From positions 23,492,858 through 23,556,857 of the forward strand of contig OX387190.1 of NCBI GenBank assembly GCA_947561395.2: 64,000 bases of DNA. The letters are read 5' to 3'. Numbering within the stretch: position 1 is the first letter of the stretch; every line of letters starts with the position of its first letter. Below, in pieces: positions 23,112-35,800 of the stretch. The notes below the pieces were generated by a model. It did not search any database. It was not told the DNA's origin and worked only from the letters and a program-made list of their open reading frames with translations. The DNA comes from Buxus sempervirens. Taxonomy: Eukaryota > Streptophyta > Magnoliopsida > Buxales > Buxaceae. The position numbers and the translations under genes are program-made.

Positions 23112-25058
23112 AGGATCTTAATTGGAAAAGGAAGGAGGGCTCAACCGTAGCCAATGCTTGCTTGCCAAGTAAGCAACCAAGCATCTCCTGAAAAAGTGAA
23201 AACCCCTTTTTCATTTCCTCATATAAACATGTATAAGAGAGAGGAGAGAAGGTGCAATGGCTACGGTTGCGTAAAGGATCTCATTCCAAAAAAAAACTCT
23301 CAAGGCGGTTCGTTACATTTAAATTACAAAAACACTCCTAAACCTTAAAAAAGGCTTTTGTTCCAATTTTACCCTTAACTATATTTTCTACTTTCAACTG
23401 AATAAAACAGATAGGAGTGCACGCGCAATACTACACGTGAAAGGATGAAACAATTTTGTAATTGCCTGAATTTTAAATAAAGAGGCAGGATTAAGATTGT
23501 TGAAACCTTAACAACGTACGATATAGGCTTTTTGGGAAACTCGTGTATAGAATTTGGCATGCTTCTCAAGGAGCCTTCTTGCGTTAAATATAATTATACA
23601 AAATCTCTCTTGAAAATGTAACATGTTTGCTTTATGTAGCAAAAGATTTTTTTTTTCTCTTTCTTAAAATCTAATCCTTAGTTAAATTTTCTTCTTTTAA
23701 ATATAAAATTCATTGGTGAAACTCTACATTCCTTTTCCTTTTCCTTTTATGGTCACAAATATCCTTCAAGCTCCATGTCAATCAAATTTCTTGCTAATCC
23801 TTTTTTTATTGACATTTAGTTATTTGAATAAATTCCAAATACTCATTTTCTTATTAATCTCTCCATTACTGATACTCATTTTTATTTTCTTGAGGAAGCA
23901 TAGACTTTGAATAAAGTAATAAAACAATAAACTAAAATACCCTTTTCTTTTTTCCTTAACTACACCTCCACCCCACAAAACACCTTTTTTTTTCTTGTCT
24001 TTGGATATAGTATCTTAACAGATGAACTTAAACTTCAATTGAGTTTAATTTATAATGGCTATATAATAAAAGGCATAAAAGAATATAAAAGACTATTAAG
24101 TAAATACTGCCCTTCTTGTTTGATGGCCATCATCTCCTAGATCAAAAGCAGTAGCTGCAAGTGACTACTAACAACCAGTTCTTCTTGCTCAACCCTGATT
24201 TTTTCTAATTTACCTGCTTCTGAGTTTGTTATTCTCACTGTCCAGTTGAATGAGATGTTTCAATACTTGGGTAAAAACCTTTGTCATTTTGTAAATGTAT
24301 ATTGCAACCTTAATGAACCACAGATCCTACTTCTCATCCACTTAAAAAACTGTAATGGAATCTCTTCCACCTCTAATTCAAGGACCCATTCCTATTTTGC
24401 AAATTGCAAAACCTATCAGTAATGAGAAATTTTACTTTTGCAAAATCTGTTACCCATTCTGCTTCATTTTTTATATTATCCTCAATTGTTTGCCCATACA
24501 ACAAGTCACAGAGACTAATTATAAATAATGGGATTTTTAAAGCTATTGTTTTTGTCTATGTTGGGCAGCCAAAGTGTGGTAGGTTGTGAGGAAGAATCTA
24601 ATTGTTCTTGTGAATGAAGTTGGTGCTATATATGTATACATATCATGTAGCACACGTTTATGACTTGGGTAGCCAAACAGATCTTTCAATAATGGCACAC
24701 CTTAGTGGACTTTGATCACTAAAAGGAAATAAAAATTTTCTTGATTTGTCAAAGCACACGAACCATATGTAAGAACCCAAATTCTTCTGACGGCAAATAT
24801 GAATTCCAACCTGCATTAGTTATCCTTCTTGCACCACAACAAATTCTTAACATCTGGTTAAGAGTTAAGACCACCTAATCTTCATGGTTAAATATTATAT
24901 TGAACAATTGCTAAAGAAAATTATATAATATTACCAAAAGAAAATTTTACTCAGGATCCCAGCTCTCCATTGAGATCCCAACTTGATCTTACATTAGCAA
25001 GGTTATATTAAACAATTGCAAGGAAAGATTACATTCACGCGGGTAGCTGACTTACATC
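23112..25058. other. Intergenic, no gene recognised
   Basis: AT-rich spacer between the divergent ceramidase-like gene and the second NLR. Short open frames here have no recognisable domain. Confidence 0.65.
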
Positions 25059-25385
25059 CAAGGTTTTAAGTTTCGGTGCCCCTGGGCGTGCTGCCCAGGG
25101 CACCGAAAATTTTTAATGGGCAAAAAAAATAAAAAATTATGTCTTTTTGGATTTCGGCAAAATTTCGACGGCACGCCGCTCCGTTTCGCTAAAAAAAGTT
25201 TACATTTTTTTCTCTATTTCGCCCGTTTCGTCTGTTTCGGTCCGTTTCGCTCGGCACGCCGCCCGTTTCATTCGAAATTTCGATCTGTTTCGCTAACTAT
25301 GCAAATTAACGATTTCCCCATCGAAACGTATCGCTAGGTTCATAAAAACCGAAATTTCGGCGGCACGCCCGTAACTGTAAACCTT
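25059..25385. mobile_element. CG-rich inverted-repeat element (MULE-type MITE), copy 2
   Basis: Starts CAAGGTTTTAAGTTTCGG and ends in the reverse complement of AAGGTTTACAGTTACGG, the same termini as the copies at 14451 and 44621. The interior is dense in CGGCACGCC and TTTCG motifs. Flanking 9-mers match only partly, so the duplication has decayed or the ends are slightly misplaced. The right end is 91 bp from the start codon of the NLR at 25477. Confidence 0.7.
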
Positions 25386-25433
25386 AATGCATCTAAATCC
25401 TTATTTGGTTTACCATCATCCCTCCAACGCTGT

Positions 25434-25451
25434 AGAGAGAGAGAGAGAGAG
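25434..25451 (+). repeat. (AG)n repeat in the NLR 5' leader
   Basis: Nine AG units lie 25 bp upstream of the start codon at 25477. GA/CT repeats are common in plant 5' leaders; no function is claimed. Confidence 0.85.
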
Positions 25452-25476
25452 TTTTGCCTGCTTTGTTTGAGAATCA

Positions 25477-28400
25477 ATGGCTGCTGAAGCACTGCTGGTG
25501 ACTGGGGCAACGGAAATACTGAAAAAATTGAGTTCTACTGTTGCCCAAGAGATTGGTGGGGCGTGGGGTGTGAAGAAAGAACTGGAAAAGCTCAAACGCA
25601 CTCTAGAAACGATTCAGGCCATACCTCAGGATGCCGAGAAGCAGCAGAGTGAGAAGGAGGCTGTGAGACTTTGGTTGAGAAGACTCAAGGATTTAGCTCT
25701 CGATGCTGATAATTTACTGGATGAGTTCGCTTATGAAGATCTGCGAGGCAGAGTGGAGATCCAAAACCACCTCAATAAAAGGGTACGCCGCTTCTTCTCG
25801 CGCTCAAATCGAATTGCTTTTCGTTTCGAGATGGCCCATAAGATTAGGCATATCAATGAATTGCTGGCTGAGATTAAGGGAGATGCATCGGGGTTCCAAC
25901 TCCAAGTAGGATCTGTAGATGCATCTCCTTCAACTCAAACTCAAATCAGTCGAGAAACCCACTCTTTTGTTGATGATTCTGAAATTGTGGGAGAAGTAAA
26001 GATAAGTCAGCGATAATTGAAATGTTAATTGATTCTAACAATCAAGAGGCTCTATCAGTCATTCCCATTGTGGGTTTGGGAGGAATGGGAAAGACCACAC
26101 TCGCCCAATCCATCTACAATGATGAGTCAGTGGTGAGGTATTTTGACACCAGAATATGGGTTTATGTCTCAGAGATCTTTGATGTCAAAACAATTTTGAG
26201 CAAAATCTTGGACTCTGTTACTAGAAGTAAAAATGACATAAAAACCACAGATTTGATAGTACAGAGTCTGCAACAAAAGTTGAGCGGAAGGAGCCTTTTG
26301 CTTGTATTGGATGATGTCTGGAATGAAGATAATAAACAGTGGGAAGAACTAAAAGCACCATTGCGGTTTGGTGTTAGCGGAGGCAAAATTATTGTGACTA
26401 CTCGTAGCAATAAGGCTGCATCAATCATGACTACAGTTTCACCATACCATTTGGAACCATTGTCAAAAGAAGATACTTGGTCTCTGTTTAAGAAAATAGC
26501 ATTTCGGACGGGAGGGCCGGAGGAGACTCCAGACTTGGTTGAAATAGGAATGGAAATTGTGAATAAGTGTGGAGGGGTGCCACTAGCAGCAATGAGTGTC
26601 AGAAGTTTGATGTACTTCAAGAAAGAAATACATGAGTGGTCATGTGTTCTAAGTAGTGAAACTTGGACGCTACCTGAGGATAGAAGTGGGATTTTACCTG
26701 CACTGAAGTTGAGCTATGATCATTTGCCATCACCAGTTAAGCAATGCTTTGCATATTGTTCAATCTTTGCCAAAGGTTTTGTAATAGAAAAAAAGAATCT
26801 CATTCAACTATGGAATGCTCAAGGATTGCTTCAACCATCTGAGGACAATAAAGTGATGGATGATATTGGTGATGCATATTTTAATTATTTGATACTAATT
26901 TGCTTCTTCCAGAATGTACAAGGGAGCATACATGGAGACGAGGTGACATGCAGTATGCATGATCTTGTGGTTGATCTTGCACGGTTTGTTGCAAGACCAG
27001 AATTCCTAGTTTCTGAAGTTAGTACAACGATACAAGATGTTTCTAATGTCTCCAGGATTCTTCATTTGATTTTTCCATATGATAGAAGGGAGCCAATTCC
27101 AGAAGCCTTCTACAAGGCAAAGAGGTTACGAAGTTTTATTTGGGTGTTTGATAGTCCACAAGTATCTGTCAGAGCCATTGATAGTATTCTGTTGAGCTTT
27201 AAGTACCTACGAGTTCTAAATTTGTCCCATGGTGGAATAACAGAGTTATCTTCATCAATTGGCAAGTTGAAACATCTAAGGTATCTTGACCTCTCAGAGA
27301 ATAATATCAAAGCATTGCCTGAGTCTATTACCAATCTCTACAATTTGCAAACATTAAGACTAAATGGTTGCTATTACCTCGAAAGACTTCCTAAAGGAAT
27401 GACGAAATTAGTTAACTTGATATATCTCGAAATGGACCATCCTGGATGTTTGACTAAAATGCCATTCCAAGTTGGGCAACTGAATTCCCTTCAAAGGCTT
27501 CCTTATTATTTCGTGGGTAGTGGAAGTGGATATCGTATTGATGAGTTGCAGCACTTACCACTTGAAGGTACATTGACCATATTTCACCTTCAAAATGTAA
27601 AAAGTAGAATAGAAGCAGCAAAGGCAAATCTAAGGGGAAAGCCAAAAATTAACAAACTGCATCTTTACTGGGTAAGCACTCGTGATGAAGTCAATAACAT
27701 CAATGATGAAGATATCCTGGAGGGCCTTGAACCCCATCAAAATTTGAAAGCCTTAGTGATTGAGGGCTTTAAGGGCATTAACTTTCCAAGATGGATGATG
27801 GATATGTCATTACTTGGTAATTTGGTAGAAGTTGATTTGCGTAATTGCAGCCGATGTCAGGAACTTCCAATGTTTGGTGAATTGCCTTATCTAAAGATTC
27901 TTAAACTAACAAAAATGAATGCTGTGGAGAATTTTGGCAGTAAGTTCTATGACAGAAGGTATTCCAGTGATAGCGAAATGTTCCCTTCACTAGAGGTACT
28001 TGAACTTTGGGACATGCTGAAATTGGTGAAATGGATAGAAGTGTTCCCAGCATTCCATTGTCTCAAACGATTGTGTGTAAGTGCTTGCCCTGAACTGAAG
28101 ACTATTCAAACTCAATTTCCTTCTCTCCAGGAATTTATTCTCCAAGGAAGCAATGACGTGGTATTAAGGTCAATGAGTGAGCTGAACTCTCTCACCTCCC
28201 TTGAAATAAGTAGATCTCCAGAGTTTACATCAATACCACAAGTATTTTTTCAAAACATGAGTCTTCAAACTCTAACGATTTCAGAGTGCCTCAATCTTGA
28301 AGCTATTTTACCAAGTGAAAGTGAGGGTTCACAGGGACAAGGACTCCCAACATCTCTGGAGACCTTGGTGATATGGCAGTGCCCTGCCCTAATGTCTTTG

Positions 28401-28952
28401 CCGGATATACAGGGCTTGCAATCTCTTCGAATATTAAGAATTGTAAGTTGTAAGAAGTTGATGCTTTTACCCAATATGTTGCAAGGCCTCATTGCTCTTG
28501 AAGAATTAACCATTGGCTCCTTCTCTGAGGATCTTGACTCTTTTCCTGGTATAGATGGCATTGAACACCTTTCTTCCCTTCAGACCTAAAAAATCAGTGG
28601 TTGGCCTAAACTGCTGACTTTGCCTGAGCAACTGCAACGCTTATCTACACTAAAATTTCTAAGGATATATAATTTTGATGGTATGGTGGCTTTGCCGGAG
28701 TGGTTGGGAAACCTTTCACGACTTCAAATACTAGACATTCAGAGTTGTCCTAATCTGACGTACCTGCCATCTTCAAAAGAGATGAGACGCCTCACTGCAC
28801 TACAAAAGCTTGATATTACTGATTGTCCCCTGCTAAAGAAGAGATGCAAGAATGAGAATGAAGAAGAGTGGCACAAGTTGGCCCACATTCCGTCTGTGAA
28901 TTTTTGGAAATATGATCACCGCAGAAAAGGTTACGCCATTGATGACAGTTGA
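25477..28952 (+). pseudogene. CC-NB-ARC-LRR immune receptor (RGA-type) with a frameshift and a nonsense codon
   Basis: Repairing two lesions on paper gives one intronless frame of about 1158 residues, normal for RGA-type NLRs. The N-terminal coiled coil contains LKDLALDADNLLDEF. The NB-ARC has P-loop VGLGGMGKTTLAQ, kinase-2 LLLVLDDVWNED, RNBS-B GKIIVTTRSNKA, CGGVPLA, RNBS-D CFAYCSIFAKGF and MHD in CSMHDLVVDLA. Leucine-rich repeats follow to the end. Lesion 1 is a one-base deletion just after EIVG (about 25990), and the frame then stops at 26014-26016. Lesion 2 is TAA at 28587-28589, one substitution from Leu TTA; the same frame continues with KISGWPKLLTLPEQL to 28952. A GT-AG intron (28979-29104) appears to lie in the 3' UTR. 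A truncated product or a sequence error cannot be excluded. A CG-rich MITE lies just upstream. Confidence 0.93.
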
Positions 28953-28978
28953 AGTCTTCAATGACATAAACAAATCAG

Positions 28979-29104
28979 GTTGCTTTCTCTCCTCCTCAGT
29001 CTCAATTATCTCTCTTTGTGTCATGTGGTGGAATATCTTAGCAAGAAATTCTTTTTCTTTTATGATATATGAGTTTCCAATCCTCACAATTTTAATCATC
29101 ACAG
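28979..29104 (+). other. Probable 3' UTR intron of the RGA-type NLR
   Basis: CAG/GTTGC donor and TCATCACAG acceptor enclose 126 bp of T-rich sequence starting 27 bp after the NLR stop codon. The same structure (30516-30646, 131 bp) is preserved in the downstream duplicate, which supports it as a real gene part. Confidence 0.6.
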
Positions 29105-29420
29105 GAGACAAAGAAGAAAACGAAACAGTAGATTCCAGAATCAAGCAACACGATGAAGCCTGCACCTCAGATCCCATAAGTTGCTAGATTTTTTGTCAGT
29201 TCCATAATTTAGCAGAATTTCTGTAAGTTGCTTCTTAAGTGCTTTTATGAAAGTTACATTAATTGACTAGTTTCCCTTTTTTGCTTTCTTTTTTCTTGGT
29301 AAGAATAAGCTAATAGATTTCTCTTTTTTTGTTCTTGTTTGATGTTTAGGAGTTAAATAACAGAGCAGACTGCAAAGTTCTAATAATGTGCACAGATTAC
29401 TGCGTACAAATATACGTTGC

Positions 29421-30244
29421 CCTACAAAATTGAAGGCTTATACTATTGCCACACCTATGGCAGCGAAGAGCTAAGATAACCTAATACACATACACACATT
29501 AACACTTACATATTAGCAAGCATACACATGCACTGTAATTTATAATTCACCTCTAGTGAAGTTCTCTAAAATCTCTATTATATTATGATGTTTAAATTTT
29601 AGCAAAAACTTACAGTTATCATTTTAAATTAGAACAACATCAGTATATGTTTATGTATTTATTTAATTTGTCTAGTACTGTTCAGAGCTCTATAAAATCG
29701 TCATTTGTCCAATAATTGGTTGGATTCATGATATGTCTTCCAAGGAAAACCTTTCTCATCGATGTCTCACTTCAATGTACTAAGAGTGAACTATTATGCA
29801 TTGTGTTTTGTATATATTACCATATTCAACTTCTTCATGATCATACTGATATCATTTTGAAGGAAAATTTTGAGAGAGTGATAATCACATGTATTTAGGC
29901 AAGGGATTACATTTGCTGATGCATTAGCTAATAGAGTTCATACTTGGTAAACAGATTTTTGAGGGTCTTACATTGCCTGGGGGGTACTCCAACTGGTTGA
30001 GGAAGATAGAATGGGCTAGCATGTAAAACGCTTATAATCTTGAATATAGGCTTCTTTCTCTAACCCCCCACCCCACAAAAAAAAAAAAAAAAAGACTCTT
30101 TAAGAGCATACTACAATTTATTACGTGTTTGGGCATCTGTATCAGGCACCAATATGTGCAATCATGGGATCTCTTAGCGGCTGGATGTTCTTCTACTCCT
30201 ACACCAGTGTTGAATGTGTAAATCCTAGTGGAAGTTGTGATTAA
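29421..30244. other. Intergenic, no gene recognised
   Basis: AT-rich spacer between the NLR 3' end and its decayed duplicate. An A-run near 30077-30092 is the only notable feature. Confidence 0.6.
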
Positions 30245-30935
30245 CTTTACTAGGGTGATTGGGAAACCTTTCAGCACTTCAACATCTTGACATTTAAGAT
30301 TCTTATAATGTGAAATACTTGCCCTCCGAGGAAGAAGTCAAGTGACTGCAATGCCTCGATGTCACTACCCTTTTGAAGGAGAGATCCATCCCTGGGAGAG
30401 GAGGAGTGGCACAAGGTGTAGCTCATTCCTGGAGTGGGCTTTGGAGAGATACAATTCTTTCAGAAGTTATTGTTCTTTAGATCATATTTGAAATCTTCAA
30501 ATGATATCATATCAGGTTTGCTCTCTGTTTCCCTTTCTGATTGAAAATCAAGTTGCTCTCATATAACGGTATATATAATAGCACAAGGATGCCAGTGTGT
30601 CTTACAAGATGGGAATTTTCATTCCTTATTATTTACATTGTCACAGGAAATGAAGAAGAAGACGAAGAAGAAAATTTGAGGGTTCATCTCAAGCTACCTT
30701 CTAAAGCATGCACAGGAGATTGCTAAAGCTATTGGGTACTTTGGTAACTTCAAAATTCAGTAGAAATGCTAGAACTCAGTAGAAATGCTAGAAGTTAACA
30801 TGTGCATATTATTTTTTAAAGTTCCATATGTTACTGGGTCCATCCTTTTGATGTTGTTTGATGTTTATTTTGAAATTGAAGCAATTTGAGACTTCTAATA
30901 ACGTGTACAGGTGATTGTGTACAAGCTATTAAAAA
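30245..30935 (+). pseudogene. Decayed duplicate of the NLR 3' end
   Basis: This parallels 28690-29420 in order. TGATTGGGAAACCTTTCA matches GGTTGGGAAACCTTTCA in the last LRRs, and GAGGAGTGGCACAAGG matches GAAGAGTGGCACAAGT near the stop. The UTR intron is conserved as donor CAGGTTTGC and acceptor TTGTCACAG. A post-intron exon segment rich in GAAGAAGA, and a stretch around TTCTAATAACGTGTACAG, also match. Frameshifts abolish coding. It is the tail of a second, tandem NLR whose body is missing. Confidence 0.8.
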
Positions 30936-32210
30936 TTCAAAACTAAAAACAATTCAATTTATAAGAAATAATCACGCATCACTTCAATTAAGTTCTAAAA
31001 CACACACAGAAAAAGGAGGCTGAATAATTCAATAATTTTACAAGATCCTCCAACCAGAAAAGGAGACACCATATCATCTTAACAGAGCCAGCTCACCATT
31101 TAAGATGAATAGAAGCCAAATTAACCATTATTTGAAGAAGAAATATAATACAGTCAAGCACATAATGCTCTGCTAAAACATATAGAAGTATATAAAAGGA
31201 AGAAGTTATATCTGTATATATAAAGAGACTCTTAATACACCAAGTTCATGGTTTCTAATCATTTTCTGAATTCTACAAAAAATAGAAAAATAGCCAGTTC
31301 AGGAAAATTTGATGACACAAAAATGAAAAAGAAGGGGAGATATGAAATTCATTACCCAACAGGTAGAGTTATCTTAAGAGGATCAGAGAATCCTTTTAGA
31401 ACCACAAATAATATGTTACAATTGGCCAAGAATGACACAGTGCAGATCTACGAAATCATGGTGATCAATATGAGAAGGAATGCAATCTCCTTGGTCATAT
31501 ATGTTCACAATGCAGCTGTTGGGAACACATTTGGGAGGCCGAACTTGCCACCTGATCATCCTCTTTATCATTGTCTTGAACAGTGGAGGAAGGGGATCTA
31601 CTTCTTCATCTTTAAATTATGCCTGGTGGGTTACTATCCTATCCTACTACTTATAAAAGTGGATTGCCTATTCTTTGGTCGTCCCAAAATCGAGATTTCT
31701 TGATTTAAAATATTATTTCTTACGTGTAAAAAGAACAAGGCCTTGCTTGAAATAAATAACCATTACCCGTATTCCAATACGCCCGGATCGTGAATGAACG
31801 CTCTTCTTTCATCTTTTGGCATTCTAGCTTCTTACCCCTGTCCACCTTTTCTGTCTTGATGGTATGGCTCCTCCTTTATTCGTTTGGCGACGCCCTTCTT
31901 CAGTCTTCACGGTATAGCCGTGTTTGTTTGCGGCTTCTGTTCATGCTGTGACGATGTTTGCAATACTCACTTGCACTTTGACGCTTCAACTCATTCACTT
32001 CTTTTAGGAAATCTACTTTCAAGTAAGGATTAAACTTCCATGGCAAGTTCATCTTCTTCTTCGTAAAGGGCTCTCAATTTTATGGACGTTTTATTCCCTT
32101 TTTTTCATCACCCAAAGCTCCCCTTTTTCAAGCGTCGAACTGAAAAATCACTTAATAGAATTGAGGCTTTGGTTCCAGTGGAGTTTGGCAAGTGGTGTTC
32201 CTGAACAGAT

Positions 32211-32350
32211 TCAACAGTGTCAAGTATTTGAGAAATAAATGTGGGCATTTTTCTGTTTTTTGGGTTTCATGGGTTCTCGATCAACAGTGTCAAATTCTTG
32301 AGATATCAATGTGGGCCTTTTCCTGTTTTTTAGTGCTTGTTTAGATTTTT
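32211..32350. repeat. Tandem duplication, 70-bp unit, two copies
   Basis: TCAACAGTGTCAA starts at 32211 and again at 32281, followed by about 55 bp of similar sequence (TGTGGGC..TTTTTCTGTTTTTT). The copies have diverged by several substitutions. Confidence 0.8.
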
Positions 32351-32858
32351 GATTCAGTCCTTGCTGTTTGTGTAGGTAGGAGGCTGGATATAAGAAAGGC
32401 ACTTTCAAAGATGTTTCAAGTATAGCTTTAATCTCACTTGACCTTATACCAAGAACGCTTCACTGACCATTGTTCTGGCACTCTGAACATGAAATGACCA
32501 AAAGTCTGTATGGACAAAGCAAAACAAAAATTGAAAAATAAAAACTACAAATTAAATCCAACCTTGTATTTGTCTCTTTCATCGTCTGTCAATGACATAG
32601 ATTACCGTATTCAATTCTTCATAATTTCTCTTTGGCTTCTTCCCAAGAGGCAAGAACCATGTTTGAAGAGATCATGAGATTTCATAAGAGCATTATTGTT
32701 GTGGCTAGCTTATCGTATAATGTCCATGAATGTACAGTCCAAGAAAATAGAGTGAAATAGTAGTATTGGCAACAGAGTCTGATGCAGGGATGTAAGCAAA
32801 GGAATGTGTCTTGGGTTGCAAGTGATGCAACTTTGGATTTATCAATGATGGTGCTGAT

Positions 32859-32859
<1 letters not shown>

Positions 32860-32890
<31 letters not shown>
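32860..32890. repeat. (GT)n microsatellite
   Basis: About 15 uninterrupted GT units. Confidence 0.95.
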
Positions 32891-32891
<1 letters not shown>

Positions 32892-35800
32892 TAGAGAGAA
32901 TATGATACGAGCATTGTATATATTTTTTTCCCACTTACAAATAAGTGTCTATAATAGTGGTGTATATGGGACTAACTGGGATAAAATGGGAGAAGTGGGT
33001 ATGGGTAGAAGGGATGGCATAAGAGTCTTGGTCAAGATAAAAGGTGTGGACTGCCCCATCCCTTTCTTCCAACAGAGAGTGGAATCTATGCTTCATTCCA
33101 TTCTTCTTAAAATCTTTCTAGAGATATACAATTCTTTAAATTGCATAAAGCTATTTAGGAATATGTGGTTTAGAGTTTATTGATCATTTTTTTTCCTTTT
33201 CAATTTCTGCATAAAAATCTGCTATAAATTATAGTTCTTAGCTATCTTAGTAAATTTGAAACTAGATATATTTGCAAGAAAAATCCATAGTTAATTTTAT
33301 GTATTTGGTTTTGTTTATTTAGGTTATGAAAATTGGGATATGGTCGATGCAGTCCAATATGATACTGTTGATATTAGTATTAATGGAGATGATGATGGTA
33401 CTTGTTGAAATTAAATGATTGTTTTATATTTGTTTATTTTGTTTGTCTCATGTTTAAGAGTTCATTTTCATGGTTCACTAATGTTCAAGTTTGATGGTTC
33501 ACTAATTTTGTTTGAACTCATTGGTTCCGAAAAGAAAAAAAAAGAAAAAAGAAAAAAAGAAAAAGAAAAAGATAATTGAAGGTTTGATGTCAAATGGTGT
33601 TTGTTCACCTTTGTTTCTTATTATATGAATTCCCAATTACTACTATTAATGGAATGGGAATTAGGATTTCTTTTTATACGTTAGGTTTTCAAATTGGTTT
33701 TTTTGTCTATAGATTTGTTATCTTCTTTTCTGTCCTTTGTATATTTAGATGCTATGAAGGAGTCAAAGAAGGCCGTGATTGATGATGGTATTAGCGGGCA
33801 AGACAAACGTGGTGGTCAACTATCAAAAAGTAAAGATGTGGAAGATATAAAGGTAATTATCGGTTTGATCTTAGTCTTTATTTGCCTATTTGTTAGTGGT
33901 AGTATATAACTATTTAATTCTACCCTATTATCTGAATTTTACTATAATCAAGATAAAATTGATTGGTTGCTGATCATTTATGACGTGGACAATAGAAGGG
34001 TCCTATATAAGGATTCTAATTGTTGATTAGCTATTTGGATGTCTTAGATTGAAGCATCCATGTTAGTCGCTTAAAGTGATGGGAAAGGTCTAGATATGTT
34101 GTGGATGAAGCTTCTAGATTGAGGTTTAGATTTATTTAGAGAGTTGAAAAGGGTATGCCAAATAAGTTAAAGGATGGAGAGGAGTTTGGAATAGATGAGT
34201 TTGGATGGATGAGTTTGGGATTTACTGGGTTGGCGCTTGCTTGAAATTTTAAAGTGTTGGCACTTGCATGTAAGAAATTTAGAGTCTAGGGATTGAGGTA
34301 GAACAACTCCACCTAATCCAAACCCATCTATTCCTAATTTTTCTTCATCTCTTTAACTGAAGAGTCACTTATAGATGTATTTTTTTTAGATTCAAAAACA
34401 ATTAGAAAAAAACTTGGCAATCTGATTATAATTCCTTAAGTAATTATCAAGCTTCTTGCTTATTTATAATTAGCACGATGTTAATTTCTCTTTTTTAATC
34501 AATATGAAGGTTTTTTTTTTTTTTGGCAATCTGGTAGCTTCTCTACCAGTTAATCTTTTTGTAGTCTGAAGACTCCAAATGTGCACTTATTAATAAGTTT
34601 TTTATTTTTATTTTTTTATTAATAAGCTTGCTTAATAAGTTTTTTTAATTATTAATTAACAATTTCTCTATTAAGTTCTAATATTTTAATCAAAGATTAA
34701 TAAGTATTCAAATATTTTAACCTTTAACTTATTGTTTACGAGCTCTATGCTTATTCTTATTATGTGTTTACTTGTCTATTTATATCTTCTTGGTGAAATA
34801 GATGAACAAAGGAGAGACAGAATTATATGTTTTCTAGAAAGTTAAAATTTCTATTTGAAGAAAAGGATCTCTTGAGTTTGGATTGTGAGGCCTACCCTGT
34901 TGCATTCAATCTTTAGTCTATGTTATATTGTTTTGTTTAGTTTGAAGTACATGCCGTAGTTTCATTGGTTGTGATGGTTGAGAGTATAGAAAGGATGGTT
35001 GAAAGTGGACATGGTCCAAGATTTGTTTACTCTCTTTTAGAATTCAATCCATCTCAAAGCCCTGTTTACTTATGTCAGTATCCTATGTTCAGGTGGCAGT
35101 TTGATGTTTGTCTAAGCATTTGTTCTTCATTGACATTACTATGGGCATCTCTGATTTTTTCTTTGGCTTGGTAGTCTGCCTTGTGTTTGAGTTGATGGTG
35201 TTCCTTATATCTTGTCATGTTTATTGATTGGTGATTGTCTTGCAGACAACTAGGTTTGGAAAACAACAAACTTCCACCTTAGCATTGCTACAAAGTAGAG
35301 GTGTGTTGGTTAACATTAGGATGTCTTTAGTTGCAAATGAATTTTGGCATTGTTGTGGTTCATAGTTGACTTCCTTTTGATGGTAAATAATTTAGTGTTG
35401 ATTTGCACCCATTGGATTGGGCCTTATGACTGCCAGAAGTAGCTGCAACTTGGATTGAAGTTTTGTCTTTGTATTTTGTTAGTGATATCATGGTGTCGAG
35501 CTGCTTCTGTAGGCATATGACTTAGTTTAAAAGCAAGTGATATTAGGATTTTTCTCTTTTTTCAAAATTTGGCACTTCCACACATGCCTTTTCTTGGTTC
35601 CATTTTCCAATTCACATGAAATTTTTTTTCTGTTATCTTTTTTATTTGTTATTATATATTTATGTGGTATGAAGGGACATTGAAAGGTAGTGAAAATGTG
35701 AGAAAGGATATTTTGCACTGATTAAGTCTAAGAAATTTATGGTATGTTAGATAGGCAACTTGTTGCTGTTGGTAGCTTGCGTTTGTGGCTTGGATGAGGT

